Numbered from the stretch's first letter, positions 33,708-42,831 are shown. The stretch: 64,000 nucleotides of DNA from Sphingobacteriales bacterium TSM_CSS (GCA_002212985.1 NBMY01000110.1:1-64000); one strand, 5' to 3'. Numbers and translations: made by a program. The notes: generated from the sequence alone by a model not told the origin.

Positions 33708-35255
33708 ATGCGCAACTTTTATTATTGTTTGGGTACCATGTTTGTTGTATTGCAAATGTTTTGCAAAGGAAGCCCGGCACCGCAATTGGGTAAGCATACC
33801 GCATTAACCCTGCAAGAGGTGAATGTGCAAACCGAGGCAGCGCAACCACAAAACATGGCATTTGTTATTGAAAACAGCAGCAGTGATAGCGCCGTTTTTC
33901 GGTTAAAGGTAAATGGTAATTTATTTTATGATGTTGAAGAACTTGTAAAAGCTATTGAGCAATTGCCCGATACTCGCAAGGGCAACCCCGACTATGAAAA
34001 AGCCTGGCAGTTGGTAAGCAACGGTATAGCCTTTTACCACCCGCTTACAGAGTCCGCATGGCAGCATAACCCCCTGCTGCTGTTTAACTCAATAGGTTTT
34101 GGGCAATGCGATGATTTGGCGATTACACTGGCACAACTTTGGTCAGCTATGGGTTACCAATCGCGCGTTTGGGGTTTAAACGGACATGTAGTGCCCGAAA
34201 TTTATGCCAATAACCGGTGGCAAATGTACGACCCCTCTTACAGGGTGTATTATACCATATCTTCGCAAACTAATTTAGTTGCATCGGTAGAAGACCTTGC
34301 AGGTAATGCCGCTTTGGTAACCGGGGGCGGCAATCTTTTCCCGTTTAATACTGCTTCCGATGCCCGTGTTCAGTTTTTCAGATTTTCGGCTGTTGTTGCC
34401 AAACGCTATAGTTCGGTAAAAGATAACTACCTTATTCCGTCTCAAAATTACCAATTCCGAAACCTGCCGTTGCCGCCGCCTTTTACACTTCCGCCCAAAT
34501 CAGAACTCATGTTTCCGGTACTTGTTGACAGCGCTGTGAGTAATACACCGCTTACCGAAATAGCCTATGCACAAGCCATGCTTACCCTGCCGGCAAATAC
34601 CAAAGGCATTGTTGCAGAGCAACCACTGTTGCTAACTGCTATTTTTGGAAAGGGCAGGCTAAAAATTGGCAACCAGGTAAAAGAATTGCCCCAAAATTTT
34701 CTTGAACAAAAAATTGATTTGGATAGCCTGCAAAAGCAACAGCCCGAAATTATAGAAAGCAGCACACCGGTTAAACTGGTTTACCTTATTAACTGGCACT
34801 TGGTTAAGCCGAAAAACAACAACTATGTTAGCTTTAATGGAAAAAATGTAAAATTGTGCAACATCAGGCTTGCCACTGTTCCGGAAGGTCTGCGGGTAAG
34901 CCGGCAAATAACCCTGCCCGTAAATGCACGCGTATCCCAAACCAATTATGCACATTTTATTTCGTGCCGGTTTTTGTGGCAGGATAAGTTGCAAAACTCA
35001 ACCTCGGTATCGGATTTGCTGGAAGCAGTGCAAATTTTTTATGCCACAAACCCCGTTTATACTGATTTGGAGAAAGCACAATATTACGAACTTACAAAAA
35101 CCAACCTGTGCAAATTGCTAAATACGGCTACTGCCGCTAAAACCGAAGATTCCCTGCTAAATTTATGCAAAAACGGGCATTTTGAATTTTTACTTTCCCT
35201 TTTTATTACTTTGCAGGCAGATAAACTGCATCAATTACTTGAAACAGCAGGATAA
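33708..35255 (+). CDS. Secreted transglutaminase-like cysteine protein
   Basis: A 515-residue protein with an N-terminal signal or anchor segment (FYYCLGTMFVVLQMFC). The transglutaminase-like core has the Cys-His-Asp triad in order: C134 in GFGQCDDLAITLAQLW, H160 in GLNGHVVPEIY and D175 in WQMYDPSYRVYY. Such domains act as peptidases, transglutaminases or transacylases; here the target is unknown. A long C-terminal part (~260-515) shows beta-rich then helical composition without recognised motifs. ATG 33708 is preferred from the promoter position, with 33684 the alternative. Between the MBOAT-SGNH pair and a second SGNH gene, it probably works on the cell surface. Confidence 0.8.
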   Translation: MRNFYYCLGTMFVVLQMFCKGSPAPQLGKHTALTLQEVNVQTEAAQPQNMAFVIENSSSDSAVFRLKVNGNLFYDVEELVKAIEQLPDTRKGNPDYEKAWQLVSNGIAFYHPLTESAWQHNPLLLFNSIGFGQCDDLAITLAQLWSAMGYQSRVWGLNGHVVPEIYANNRWQMYDPSYRVYYTISSQTNLVASVEDLAGNAALVTGGGNLFPFNTASDARVQFFRFSAVVAKRYSSVKDNYLIPSQNYQFRNLPLPPPFTLPPKSELMFPVLVDSAVSNTPLTEIAYAQAMLTLPANTKGIVAEQPLLLTAIFGKGRLKIGNQVKELPQNFLEQKIDLDSLQKQQPEIIESSTPVKLVYLINWHLVKPKNNNYVSFNGKNVKLCNIRLATVPEGLRVSRQITLPVNARVSQTNYAHFISCRFLWQDKLQNSTSVSDLLEAVQIFYATNPVYTDLEKAQYYELTKTNLCKLLNTATAAKTEDSLLNLCKNGHFEFLLSLFITLQADKLHQLLETAG

Positions 35256-35340
35256 GTCCATCCACTTTTTATGTAAGCAGCCTTTTTAAATGTTTGAACC
35301 AATTATGTAGTAACCTTTGCCAACAATTTTATTTGCCCGC

Positions 35341-36540
35341 ATGTCTATGAAAAAAATAACATTTCCCGCCATCGGTTTATTATGTTTTACCCTTTTGGCG
35401 CTTTTTATTACCCCCCTTTACCTGAACGTCGGTTTTTGTAGCGGAGTATGGGCATTTTTGAGGGTAGCAGCGCTTGCTGTTTCTTGGGCAAGTGGGGCTT
35501 TATGTATAGTTAATATGCACCGGTTGCGGTTTTCTGAACCGGTAATAGGTTGCGCCTTATTCATGCATGCTATATTTACAATATTTATATTATTGGAGGT
35601 GTTTTTTATGTATTATCCTTACACATTCGTGTCGGGTAAAACTTTAAGTTCAAAACTTTGGGTAAAATGGTACTGGCATACCAACAGTTTAGGCTACCGC
35701 GATGAAGAAGTGCGTTTGCCCGAAGCCAACAGCACCTGCAATATTGTAGTTGCAGGCGACTCTTTTACTGCAGGAGTAGGTATAAATCAGCCCGAAATGC
35801 GGTTTACCAATGTCTTGCAAAGTAAATTGCCTGCCGGGTATCGCGTATTTAATCTGGGGGTTCCCGGAGCAGACACACCCGATGAATACCAAAATCTGCT
35901 TAACTTTCCGGCAAGGGCCGACCTTATAGTACTGGTGCATTATGTTAATGATGCAGAATATCTTACAAAAATACCAGACACAACATCTGCAAAGCCACAG
36001 GTTAAAAACAAGAAGGAAGAATGGTTTTTAGTTAAGCAATCATTTTTCATTAACTATATTTATTATAAATCAATGGAATTAATGCAAAAATGGCAATTTG
36101 CCGCTCATTTCAAAAACCAAAATGCCTCTTTATATGAATACCTGTGCAGCAATGAAAGCACCCGTCAATTATCGGAAACCTGTTTTATTCAGCCGGCCTG
36201 CATGGAAAAACATTTGCAAAACCTTCATCGGTTTGCAGATTATGCTAATGAGCAATGCGTTCCGCTTGTTGTTATTTTATTTCCTAAATTAACCAACGAT
36301 TTTATTGATTTTAGCAACACCTATATTAACAAGCCCATAACGGCGCAGTTGCAACTATGGGACATAGATGTGTTTAATGTATATGAAATAGCCAGAGTGT
36401 TACCGGAATACAAACGGCGAGTAAACCGCAGCGACTATCATCCAAGCGCCCTGTTACATACAACAACAGCTAGCAGGTTTAATGATTTTTTGCAATTGAA
36501 CCATATTTTGCCTTTAGACTGCCCTGTCGCAGGAAATTAA
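35341..36540 (+). CDS. Membrane-bound SGNH/GDSL hydrolase
   Basis: A 399-residue protein with two to three N-terminal membrane segments (up to ~residue 92) and an SGNH hydrolase domain. Block I is VAGDSFTAGVG (S141), block II is NLGVPGADTPDEY, block III is VHYVNDAEY and block V is RSDYHPSALLH, the DxxH pair. The full catalytic set is thus present. It is likely an esterase or acyl transferase for a cell-surface polymer. The gene follows the transglutaminase-like gene by 85 bp on the same strand. Start ATG 35341 follows a non-ATG open stretch; ATG 35347 is equally possible. Confidence 0.85.
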   Translation: MSMKKITFPAIGLLCFTLLALFITPLYLNVGFCSGVWAFLRVAALAVSWASGALCIVNMHRLRFSEPVIGCALFMHAIFTIFILLEVFFMYYPYTFVSGKTLSSKLWVKWYWHTNSLGYRDEEVRLPEANSTCNIVVAGDSFTAGVGINQPEMRFTNVLQSKLPAGYRVFNLGVPGADTPDEYQNLLNFPARADLIVLVHYVNDAEYLTKIPDTTSAKPQVKNKKEEWFLVKQSFFINYIYYKSMELMQKWQFAAHFKNQNASLYEYLCSNESTRQLSETCFIQPACMEKHLQNLHRFADYANEQCVPLVVILFPKLTNDFIDFSNTYINKPITAQLQLWDIDVFNVYEIARVLPEYKRRVNRSDYHPSALLHTTTASRFNDFLQLNHILPLDCPVAGN

Positions 36541-36549
36541 AAGGCGAAC

Positions 36550-37485
36550 TTAGCTGTTTGTTTGGCGGGAAGGCGCAAAATGGTTAAAAACGGTTGCCAC
36601 CCTGTTTTTTATGCCAACTGTTACGCTATATGCAACAAGCCACAGAAAATAAAAAATGTTAACATAGTACACCAACATAGCCAACACAATAAACGGCAAA
36701 ACAATAGACATTGCCATGCGCACACCGGCGTGCAGTAAAATCAACAAAAATCCGTAACCCCAGGCAAAGCGCTTGTTAATAACTGCCAGAAATGCAAACA
36801 ATTCAATACCTAAAGCAAAGGCAGTTAAAACCATCAGCAGTTTGGGGTGGGCTAACATCCAGTTGGCAACGGTTTGTGCCCATTCTGTGTTAGAAAGGGT
36901 AAAACCTTTCAGTTGAGAATGTGCCATATTAAATGATGCTTTCAATACATGTATTGGCAAGTTTTGTGTTTGGGTTACCCATGTAAAATGACTGTCCTGC
37001 AATTTGGTAGTACCCGACAAAACATAGATAGCGGCTATAGCCGCCACACTAAACTGCACCCTGCTTTTAGCCAGTTCCTGCGTGTTGCCCGAATAAAGCA
37101 AATAAGCAAGCAACTGCACTACCGGAATGGTAAACAAGACTTCCAACCATAGCAAGTGACCGTTTGAGTCAGGTATAACACATAAAAGAAAAACTAAGAT
37201 CGATAGGGCAGATAAGGTAGCGATCATCCATTTTTCGTTTAGGTATAGTATAAGTAAGCCGGTTATTACCAGCAAAACCCAATGCGGATACTTTAGCAAC
37301 AGTGTGCAATCTACAAAAAGGCAGATACTTTCGGGCAAAGGCACCACTACGTAGTTAAAAACAACTACATAAGCAAGGGAAAAAATAAGGACTGCAAAGC
37401 CCAGTTTTTGGAAGAACCATTCCCTGTATGTGTAATTGTTTGAAAAATAATTAGTCCATAGTTTTTTCAAAGATGAGTTCTTCAT
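36550..37485 (-). CDS. HTTM-like integral membrane protein
   Basis: A 311-residue protein with about eight hydrophobic segments. AAIYVLSGTTKLQDSHFTW, a helix followed by a polar loop with K and W, resembles the segment of HTTM-domain proteins, the family related to vitamin K-dependent gamma-carboxylase. This link is tentative. Its gene overlaps the next upstream gene by 35 bp on the same strand, so the two are translated together. It converges with the SGNH gene across only 9 bp. The likely location is the inner membrane; the substrate is unknown. Confidence 0.68.
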   Translation of the reverse strand: MKNSSLKKLWTNYFSNNYTYREWFFQKLGFAVLIFSLAYVVVFNYVVVPLPESICLFVDCTLLLKYPHWVLLVITGLLILYLNEKWMIATLSALSILVFLLCVIPDSNGHLLWLEVLFTIPVVQLLAYLLYSGNTQELAKSRVQFSVAAIAAIYVLSGTTKLQDSHFTWVTQTQNLPIHVLKASFNMAHSQLKGFTLSNTEWAQTVANWMLAHPKLLMVLTAFALGIELFAFLAVINKRFAWGYGFLLILLHAGVRMAMSIVLPFIVLAMLVYYVNIFYFLWLVAYSVTVGIKNRVATVFNHFAPSRQTNS

Positions 37486-37870
37486 TTTTCCGGGCGTTGT
37501 TGTTTTGCATGAAAAAATGTACGCGGTATATTCGAAGTGCTTTCATGGTCAGCAGTTCGGGTTTAATGTTATCTGAAAATGCATTGAGCATATCCTGTCC
37601 AACAATGGCCAATTGTTCTTTGGTTTCTTTTCCGTAAACAAATTGGTGTTTATTCAGCGTTCTGCCATATTGGTTAGACAACAGCCCCCGTAACCCGAAG
37701 TGGAGGCTGTCTAAAGGAATGTTGTTTTCATCAGTAATATAGAAGGTGTACACCTCGTTTGGAATGGTACTAAACATATCATACCGGGCAAACGGGAAGT
37801 GGTCTCCTACCGTTTTACTAATAACAATGTACAAAGCAATTATTAAAAAGGGAACCGTTTTCTTAACCAT
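37451..37870 (-). CDS. Small membrane-anchored partner of the HTTM-like protein
   Basis: A 139-residue protein with one N-terminal hydrophobic segment (VPFLIIALYIVIS) followed by FPFARYDMFST, a motif like the YPF..YPMFS seen next to or inside HTTM proteins. The rest is a predicted periplasmic domain with strands such as EVYTFYITDE and RIYRVHFFMQN. Its 3' end overlaps the start of the HTTM-like gene by 35 bp, which suggests a two-subunit complex. No enzyme motif was recognised. The region 37871-38078 upstream has no further gene. Confidence 0.7.
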   Translation of the reverse strand: MVKKTVPFLIIALYIVISKTVGDHFPFARYDMFSTIPNEVYTFYITDENNIPLDSLHFGLRGLLSNQYGRTLNKHQFVYGKETKEQLAIVGQDMLNAFSDNIKPELLTMKALRIYRVHFFMQNNNARKNEELIFEKTMD

Positions 37871-38078
37871 GTTGATTTAGAATTAGTACTTAAAATGTTT
37901 ACAGAGCAGGTGTAATGCAAGCTGTATGAACCACAAAGGGAAAGCCAGACAGACAAAAAAAGTGAAAATCTGAGCTTACTTTCACGCAATATTGCAATGG
38001 AAAATCGGTAAAAACAAGCAGGTGCGCAATTTTTATTGCAAATTTTTTTTTTACTGACTATTCAATGGCTTTTGTTTC

Positions 38079-38086
38079 TAACTTTG
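38079..38086 (+). promoter_or_regulatory. -7 box TAACTTTG for the methyltransferase gene
   Basis: TAACTTTG fits TAnnTTTG; transcription would start near 38091 and include a nested inverted repeat before the start codon. No TTG at -33. Confidence 0.4.
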
Positions 38087-38106
38087 CTTTTTCAAAAAAC
38101 GGTTTA

Positions 38107-38177
38107 TCCCGGAAGCTCGAAGGGCAACACGACATTTGTTTATTTATAGAAAATGTCATGTTTTAGACTTTCCGGGA
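38107..38177 (+). repeat. Nested inverted repeats in the methyltransferase leader
   Basis: TCCCGGAA (38107-38114) pairs with TTCCGGGA (38170-38177), and inside it GACATTT (38131-38137) pairs with AAATGTC (38151-38157) around a 13-nt AT-rich loop. In RNA this gives a two-tier stem upstream of the proposed start. Confidence 0.5.
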
Positions 38178-38194
38178 CACTATACAACTTTAAA

Positions 38195-39034
38195 ATGCAA
38201 TGCAACAACATGTTTGAAAAGCTGAAAGATAAATTTTTCAACCTGAAAAACAGTGTGAAAGATGTAGAACGATATTATGATACATGGACTGACCGTTATT
38301 TGGAGGCGGGCGATAATTTAATAGAGGCATTCAGAACGAAAGACACCACCGAGCTGCTTAATTATTATATGAAAGCCGCCGGCATGAAAAGTGGGATGCG
38401 GTTGTTAGATGCAGGTTGTGGTGTATGTGGTCCCTCTATTTATTTTGCAAATCAATTAGATGTTCAAATTGATGCTGTTACCATATCTAAAGTACAGATT
38501 GATATTGCCCGAAAGTTAATTGAAGAAGCCGGTGTAGGCCATAAAATTACTTTGCAAAGAGGTGATTACCATTTTCTAAACAATTTGTATCCAGAGAACA
38601 CTTTTGATGGTGTTTTTTTTCTTGAATCATTAGGACATGCCGAAAACCCTGCAAAAGTTATAAAAAATGTATTTCCCGTTTTAAAACAAGGTGGCTTTTT
38701 GTATATAAAAGATTTCTTTTTGAGGGAAACGGATAATAAAGCAGGTAAAAAAAACATAGAAACTGTAAGAAATAATATAAATAGATTATATGCTTATAAT
38801 ACCCTTGAATTGCACGGGGTACTTACGGCAGCGCGAAAAACTGGGTATAAAATTATATTTATTAAATCACCCGAATTCGTTGATGATATCAGTGAACGGG
38901 TTAGGTTTGAGCAGGTAAATGATATTAACATCTTCGGCGGGCTTCCCGAATTTATTCCAAATGATTGGTTAGAGTTGAAGTTTCGGAAAGATGAAAATTA
39001 TAATGCCAATTTTTACCCTCAATTTAACACATAG
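38195..39034 (+). CDS. Class I SAM-dependent methyltransferase
   Basis: A ~279-residue methyltransferase of the UbiE/sterol-tocopherol methyltransferase-like group. Motif I is LLDAGCGVCGPSIYFA, the post-I acidic loop is IDAVTISKVQIDIARKL and motif IV/post-II is FDGVFFLESLGHAENP, with VLKQGGFLYIKDFF after it. The N-terminus (VERYYDTWTDRYLEAGDN) fits enzymes that methylate small amines, lipids or quinols. Start is taken at ATG 38195; ATG 38210 is as good, and ATG 38153 falls inside the leader hairpin. It converges with the first PhyH gene and may act in the same pathway. The substrate is unknown. Base composition is more AT-rich than in the flanking housekeeping genes. Confidence 0.87.
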   Translation: MQCNNMFEKLKDKFFNLKNSVKDVERYYDTWTDRYLEAGDNLIEAFRTKDTTELLNYYMKAAGMKSGMRLLDAGCGVCGPSIYFANQLDVQIDAVTISKVQIDIARKLIEEAGVGHKITLQRGDYHFLNNLYPENTFDGVFFLESLGHAENPAKVIKNVFPVLKQGGFLYIKDFFLRETDNKAGKKNIETVRNNINRLYAYNTLELHGVLTAARKTGYKIIFIKSPEFVDDISERVRFEQVNDINIFGGLPEFIPNDWLELKFRKDENYNANFYPQFNT

Positions 39035-39058
39035 TTATCTTTTTATTTTGTATCCTGA

Positions 39059-39931
39059 TTAAAATTTTACAAACTTTGATTTTAATCTCTGCCATAGAGA
39101 TGGTTTTGTCGTATGGTAAAGGTTTTTTAGTTGCACAGGATTTAGTGTAGGGAAAACGTAATTTTCGATTTCCTTTATCTTGGGGTAGTTTGGACGACTT
39201 CCGATATTAAAATGACTGTAAAAATGGTCGTCTATTTCAAATACTTCAATAATATGATTGCTGTTGTAATAGTGGTGAAGCGCTTGCGCTTCGTGCGGTA
39301 TCAATAACATGCCGGCAACAATTCTTGGTTTATTGGTAAGATTGGGCGGTGAGGCATGTACAAGCCGGTGGTCATGAAACAGGACTTCTCCCTTTTGTAC
39401 TTTTAATTCAGTTAAATAGTTTTTGTTTATGGTATCTCTTAACCCATCTAAAGGAGAGGGAAAGTGCGGGCTACCTCTTAGTACATCAAAAAGTAAATGG
39501 CTGCCTTTCATGGCCATAAATGGTCCATTGTTCGAAGTAATATCCATAAGCGGAAGCCAGAAATTAACCGAAGTGTAAATGGTTTCGTCAACAATTGTCC
39601 AATCTTGGTGTACGGTTAGGTTGCTCGTTTCCCCCGATTGTTTTACCAAAAAGGTTCCTCCTAAGGGGCGGTAGCTATCAAGATAAAGATTGGGAAGTTG
39701 CCCGCAAATGTTGCGCACACCCTCATCAACGGTCGTTTTATATGTTGTGTTGTTGCTATACAGGCTGGCATAAAAACCCTCATGAATGCCGGAATTGGTG
39801 GTGTAGTATAGTTGTAGAAGTTCTTCAATAACTTGGGTGTCGGGAATTGGTAATATAATGTAACCATCGGCTTCAAACCGTTGTTGGTGTTCATCATTTT
39901 TAAATACTCTTCGCTTTATGGGAGGCATCAT
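39059..39931 (-). CDS. Phytanoyl-CoA dioxygenase (PhyH) family protein, third PhyH copy of the cassette
   Basis: A 290-residue Fe(II)/2-oxoglutarate dioxygenase-like protein. The iron ligands fit HxD in TVHQDWTIVDE and the distal H in FHDHRLVHASPPN, with R in the following KPRIV for 2-oxoglutarate. GPFMAMKGSHLL and GEVLFHD are typical family turns. It should hydroxylate a small or lipid-like substrate. It is the last gene of a minus-strand cassette (Wzt-type ATPase, PhyH, sulfotransferase, PhyH, PhyH), 94 bp after the preceding paralogue, and converges with the methyltransferase gene. All three paralogues share the HQDW(T/S)xVDE segment. Confidence 0.88.
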   Translation of the reverse strand: MMPPIKRRVFKNDEHQQRFEADGYIILPIPDTQVIEELLQLYYTTNSGIHEGFYASLYSNNTTYKTTVDEGVRNICGQLPNLYLDSYRPLGGTFLVKQSGETSNLTVHQDWTIVDETIYTSVNFWLPLMDITSNNGPFMAMKGSHLLFDVLRGSPHFPSPLDGLRDTINKNYLTELKVQKGEVLFHDHRLVHASPPNLTNKPRIVAGMLLIPHEAQALHHYYNSNHIIEVFEIDDHFYSHFNIGSRPNYPKIKEIENYVFPTLNPVQLKNLYHTTKPSLWQRLKSKFVKF

Positions 39932-40025
39932 GGTGAAAACGTTTTTGGAAATAACAAAGTTGTAGGTAATTAATAAACAGGAGAAGTTGTGCGTATTTAT
40001 CAGATAAAATTAGTAGAAAGATGTT

Positions 40026-40907
40026 TTATTTGAATGTTAATAAATTTTTAATTTTTTGGATAAAACTTTTGCGCTCCCTGTTATCTGCAACAATAAGGGC
40101 TTCTAACAAAGGAACGGTATCGACATTAGTGAAATTAGGGTTGTCAAGTTGTATGGTTTCTAAGTATTTTGCCGATTTAGGTATTGTGTATTTTCCGTAT
40201 GTGTATTGATTGAAAAAATCGGGAGTTATTTCATATTTTTCAGTTTGTTGCGTTTCGGGGTTATTGAAATAGTGTAAAAGCTGTATGCCTTTGGGCACTG
40301 TTAGCGCGGTTATGGCAAGCCTTATTGCATCCGATTGGTTGGGTGGAGAGGCATGTATTAACCTGTGGTCAAAAATTATAATTTCTCCCGGTTTCATTGG
40401 TAAATAAGTGAGGTGGTCAAATGTCATATTGGTAACATGGTTAAAGGCCGACGGAATAAGCGTACCCCTTATAACCGAAGGCAGTTTATGGCTACCTTTT
40501 AAAACATACAATGCACCATTTTCTTTGTTTACCGGTACTAACGGAAACCAGATATTTACCGAAGCATATTGAGTTTCATCTACAATTGTCCAATCTTGGT
40601 GTGGTGGCATGTAACTGTTCTCGCTACGTTTTTTGGTTACATAGGTAGCAGTTATAGAGATATAGTTATCCAAATATTTTTCAGCAATTTTATTTGCTAT
40701 TGCACTTATAGCTTCAAAACTTTTTTGTTTATAAGAACCGCTGTCGGAGTAAAGGCTGGCAAAAAAGCCTTCATTATTTACTTCGGGCAGGCATTCATAA
40801 TTGTATTTAAGTGTATTGATTTCTTCAGTGCCAAGGGCATCTAACAATACATAGCCGTTAGCTTCAAACTCCTTTTGCAAGTGGGGCAACTTAAAAACCG
40901 GCTTCAT
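40026..40907 (-). CDS. Phytanoyl-CoA dioxygenase (PhyH) family protein, second PhyH copy of the cassette
   Basis: A 293-residue PhyH-type Fe(II)/2-oxoglutarate oxygenase. Iron ligands fit HQD in PPHQDWTIVDE and the H of FDHRLIHASPPN; the R of AIRLAIT would hold 2-oxoglutarate. ATG 40907, which begins MKPVFKLPHLQKEFEANGY, matches the N-termini of the two paralogues; the longer frame to 41063 would overlap the sulfotransferase gene by 128 bp. It follows the sulfotransferase by 28 bp and precedes another PhyH gene. The substrate is unknown but is expected to be shared with the sulfotransferase. Confidence 0.87.
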   Translation of the reverse strand: MKPVFKLPHLQKEFEANGYVLLDALGTEEINTLKYNYECLPEVNNEGFFASLYSDSGSYKQKSFEAISAIANKIAEKYLDNYISITATYVTKKRSENSYMPPHQDWTIVDETQYASVNIWFPLVPVNKENGALYVLKGSHKLPSVIRGTLIPSAFNHVTNMTFDHLTYLPMKPGEIIIFDHRLIHASPPNQSDAIRLAITALTVPKGIQLLHYFNNPETQQTEKYEITPDFFNQYTYGKYTIPKSAKYLETIQLDNPNFTNVDTVPLLEALIVADNRERKSFIQKIKNLLTFK

Positions 40908-40935
40908 GGCTTTGGATAAATTGAGTTTAAAAAAA

Positions 40936-41844
40936 TTATTTTTCGATAAGGTAATGGTGCAAGTAGTTGTTGTATTCTTGTATTTTTTTGAGTATAGTTG
41001 CTTTATTTGCAAATGCAGACAGGTAGTCATCGGGAAAAGAAAGTGGTTGGGTTTGGCTTTCATTGAATTTTGAGAGCAATTTAATCAAACGGCTTTTTCC
41101 GTTATTTGATATGTTTTTAACATTTAGCTTGTAAAACCGCTCTGCCAACCAATTGGGCAATAAGCCGGATAATGTTGCGGCTCTTTGTGAAATAACCAGC
41201 CGCCAATGTAGGTGTAAGCCGCTTAAAGAAGGGTTTACCCTATGTGCCGGAAAAGGCAGTGAATTTATACCCAGTTTTTGCTCAATATGGTGCAAAAAGC
41301 TGCTGCTGCTTTCTTGTAAGAGTTCATATGGCAATATAATCATGTTATTATTTGAAAAATATTTTGTGTATAGGGTTATTAAATAATCGTAGTCCCAAAA
41401 ATCAATCAACAAGGGTTTAAATCGGGTAAGAAAAGTAGGGAAAGGTAAAATACCCCCCACTTTTATATATTGCGAATAAGCTGATTTAATTACCGATTCG
41501 AACCCTCGGGTAATTATTAGCACCATAGAATTTGGCATTATGGCATGTAGCCATTGGCAAACTTTTTCTTGGTGTTCTTTTACAGGGTAAGGGGTTAATT
41601 CAGCGCCTATTAACTTAACCGGACCTTTCCAAAAACTAAGGTCTTCGTGGCTTGTAACAAAATAAACCGGACCTGACACATCTTTTAAGGTATGCATAAA
41701 CGGGTATGCGTCCATAATGTTAGTAAAGCCGCCAATTCCATATTGCTCGTAAACCAGTTGCGGATGCGCCGTAAACCAGTTATGCAGGAATGTGGCACCG
41801 GCTTTTCCATACCCTACATGGATTAATGATTTGTAATGGTTCAT
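40936..41844 (-). CDS. Sulfotransferase family protein
   Basis: A 302-residue protein with the PAPS-binding fold. The 5'-phosphosulfate loop is VGYGKAGATFLHNWF near residue 10 and the 3'-phosphate segment is IITRGFESVIKSAYSQYI, with the R and S that contact PAPS. The C-terminal half (~200-302) is basic and helical. It would transfer sulfate from PAPS to a glycan, lipid or hydroxylated small molecule. Its ATG overlaps the stop of the upstream PhyH gene in ATGA, so the two are translationally coupled, which ties hydroxylation to sulfation. No PAPS synthesis genes are in the window. Confidence 0.85.
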   Translation of the reverse strand: MNHYKSLIHVGYGKAGATFLHNWFTAHPQLVYEQYGIGGFTNIMDAYPFMHTLKDVSGPVYFVTSHEDLSFWKGPVKLIGAELTPYPVKEHQEKVCQWLHAIMPNSMVLIITRGFESVIKSAYSQYIKVGGILPFPTFLTRFKPLLIDFWDYDYLITLYTKYFSNNNMIILPYELLQESSSSFLHHIEQKLGINSLPFPAHRVNPSLSGLHLHWRLVISQRAATLSGLLPNWLAERFYKLNVKNISNNGKSRLIKLLSKFNESQTQPLSFPDDYLSAFANKATILKKIQEYNNYLHHYLIEK

Positions 41845-42749
41845 TTTGTATACCTAAATACATATTGCAAAAGGGTAGTGAGCGGCTGCTTTTTGCGGTT
41901 CGGTTTAATGTTGGGGAAGTGATTGCGCAATACAGCAAATACAGTTTTTTTATCAAGCGGCTTGTAGTTGGTATTAATTTGTCCGGCGAGGGAAAGGGTA
42001 GTGGGGCGTTTACCGTTGTAAAACTCCCTTACGCCATTATAAAAAAAATTTTTATCAATTTGATAAATGTCTATTACATTTCCGTTTTCTTCAGGATTTT
42101 GATAGTAATGAATAAGGGGTATGTATTTAGGAAACAAACCCGAAACAGCGCTTACCCGAACAGTATTGGTAAAATTGGGTTTAGAACCATGAAATAGGTT
42201 AAGCGCATAGATTACACATTCTCCGGCTTTCATGGGCAGCGTTGTTAAATAGGGTTCCAGTTCTTCGTCAAAATCAAGATATACAGACGGAATGGTAATA
42301 GAACGGTAGGTCTTAAACAATTTATGGCTGCCTTTTATAACCTGTAAAGCTCCGTTTTTTTCATCTACATCAATTAAGGGACACCAGATACTACAGGCGG
42401 TAAAACGGCTTTCATCAACGGTACTCCAATCTTGGTGCAAGGTAGAGGCGCTATCGGGCCCGGTGCCTTTTACCAAAAAAGTACCCATGCCCAATTCATG
42501 CCCTTCGAGCAAGTGATCTAAATGCTTGTTAAACAAATGGCGAATAGTGGTATCTACAATCATATTGTTCTCGCGCACATCGTCATGTATATTGGAGTAT
42601 ATACCTTTGAGGTTTTTTGGGCAAATGCTGTCGAAAAGATTCTGTAATTGCATTATTTCCTCCTTTGCCAGCAAGGGCAGAATAACATACCCATTTGTGT
42701 CAAAAGATTGTTGTAGAATGGGGTCTTTAAACAACCGGTTATTATTCAT
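41841..42749 (-). CDS. Phytanoyl-CoA dioxygenase (PhyH) family protein, first PhyH copy of the cassette
   Basis: A 302-residue PhyH-type oxygenase. HxD is in LHQDWSTVDES and the distal H in LNLFHGSKPNFTN, followed by R in TVRVSAV; GALQVIKGSHKL is typical of the family. Compared with the two paralogues, the DHR(L/I) before the last histidine is replaced by ALNL, so its pocket may differ. Its stop overlaps the sulfotransferase start by 4 bp. It lies 82 bp after the Wzt-type ATPase gene. Coupling with the sulfotransferase suggests that its hydroxyl product, or the same substrate, is then sulfated. Confidence 0.87.
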   Translation of the reverse strand: MNNNRLFKDPILQQSFDTNGYVILPLLAKEEIMQLQNLFDSICPKNLKGIYSNIHDDVRENNMIVDTTIRHLFNKHLDHLLEGHELGMGTFLVKGTGPDSASTLHQDWSTVDESRFTACSIWCPLIDVDEKNGALQVIKGSHKLFKTYRSITIPSVYLDFDEELEPYLTTLPMKAGECVIYALNLFHGSKPNFTNTVRVSAVSGLFPKYIPLIHYYQNPEENGNVIDIYQIDKNFFYNGVREFYNGKRPTTLSLAGQINTNYKPLDKKTVFAVLRNHFPNIKPNRKKQPLTTLLQYVFRYTK

Positions 42750-42831
42750 GGCTTGTGGTTAAAAAAATGGACAAATTTGCGGTGTAAATAGCTGAAAAAT
42801 GTTTTACCATTTGTATTGGCAGTGTTTGCCT

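Noticed and set aside
35311-35319. TAACCTTTG as a -7 box for the second SGNH gene
   Set aside because: It has three bases between TA and TTTG, not two, and no -33 element.
40907-41063. Extended N-terminus for the second PhyH protein
   Set aside because: It overlaps the sulfotransferase gene and does not match the N-termini of the two paralogues.
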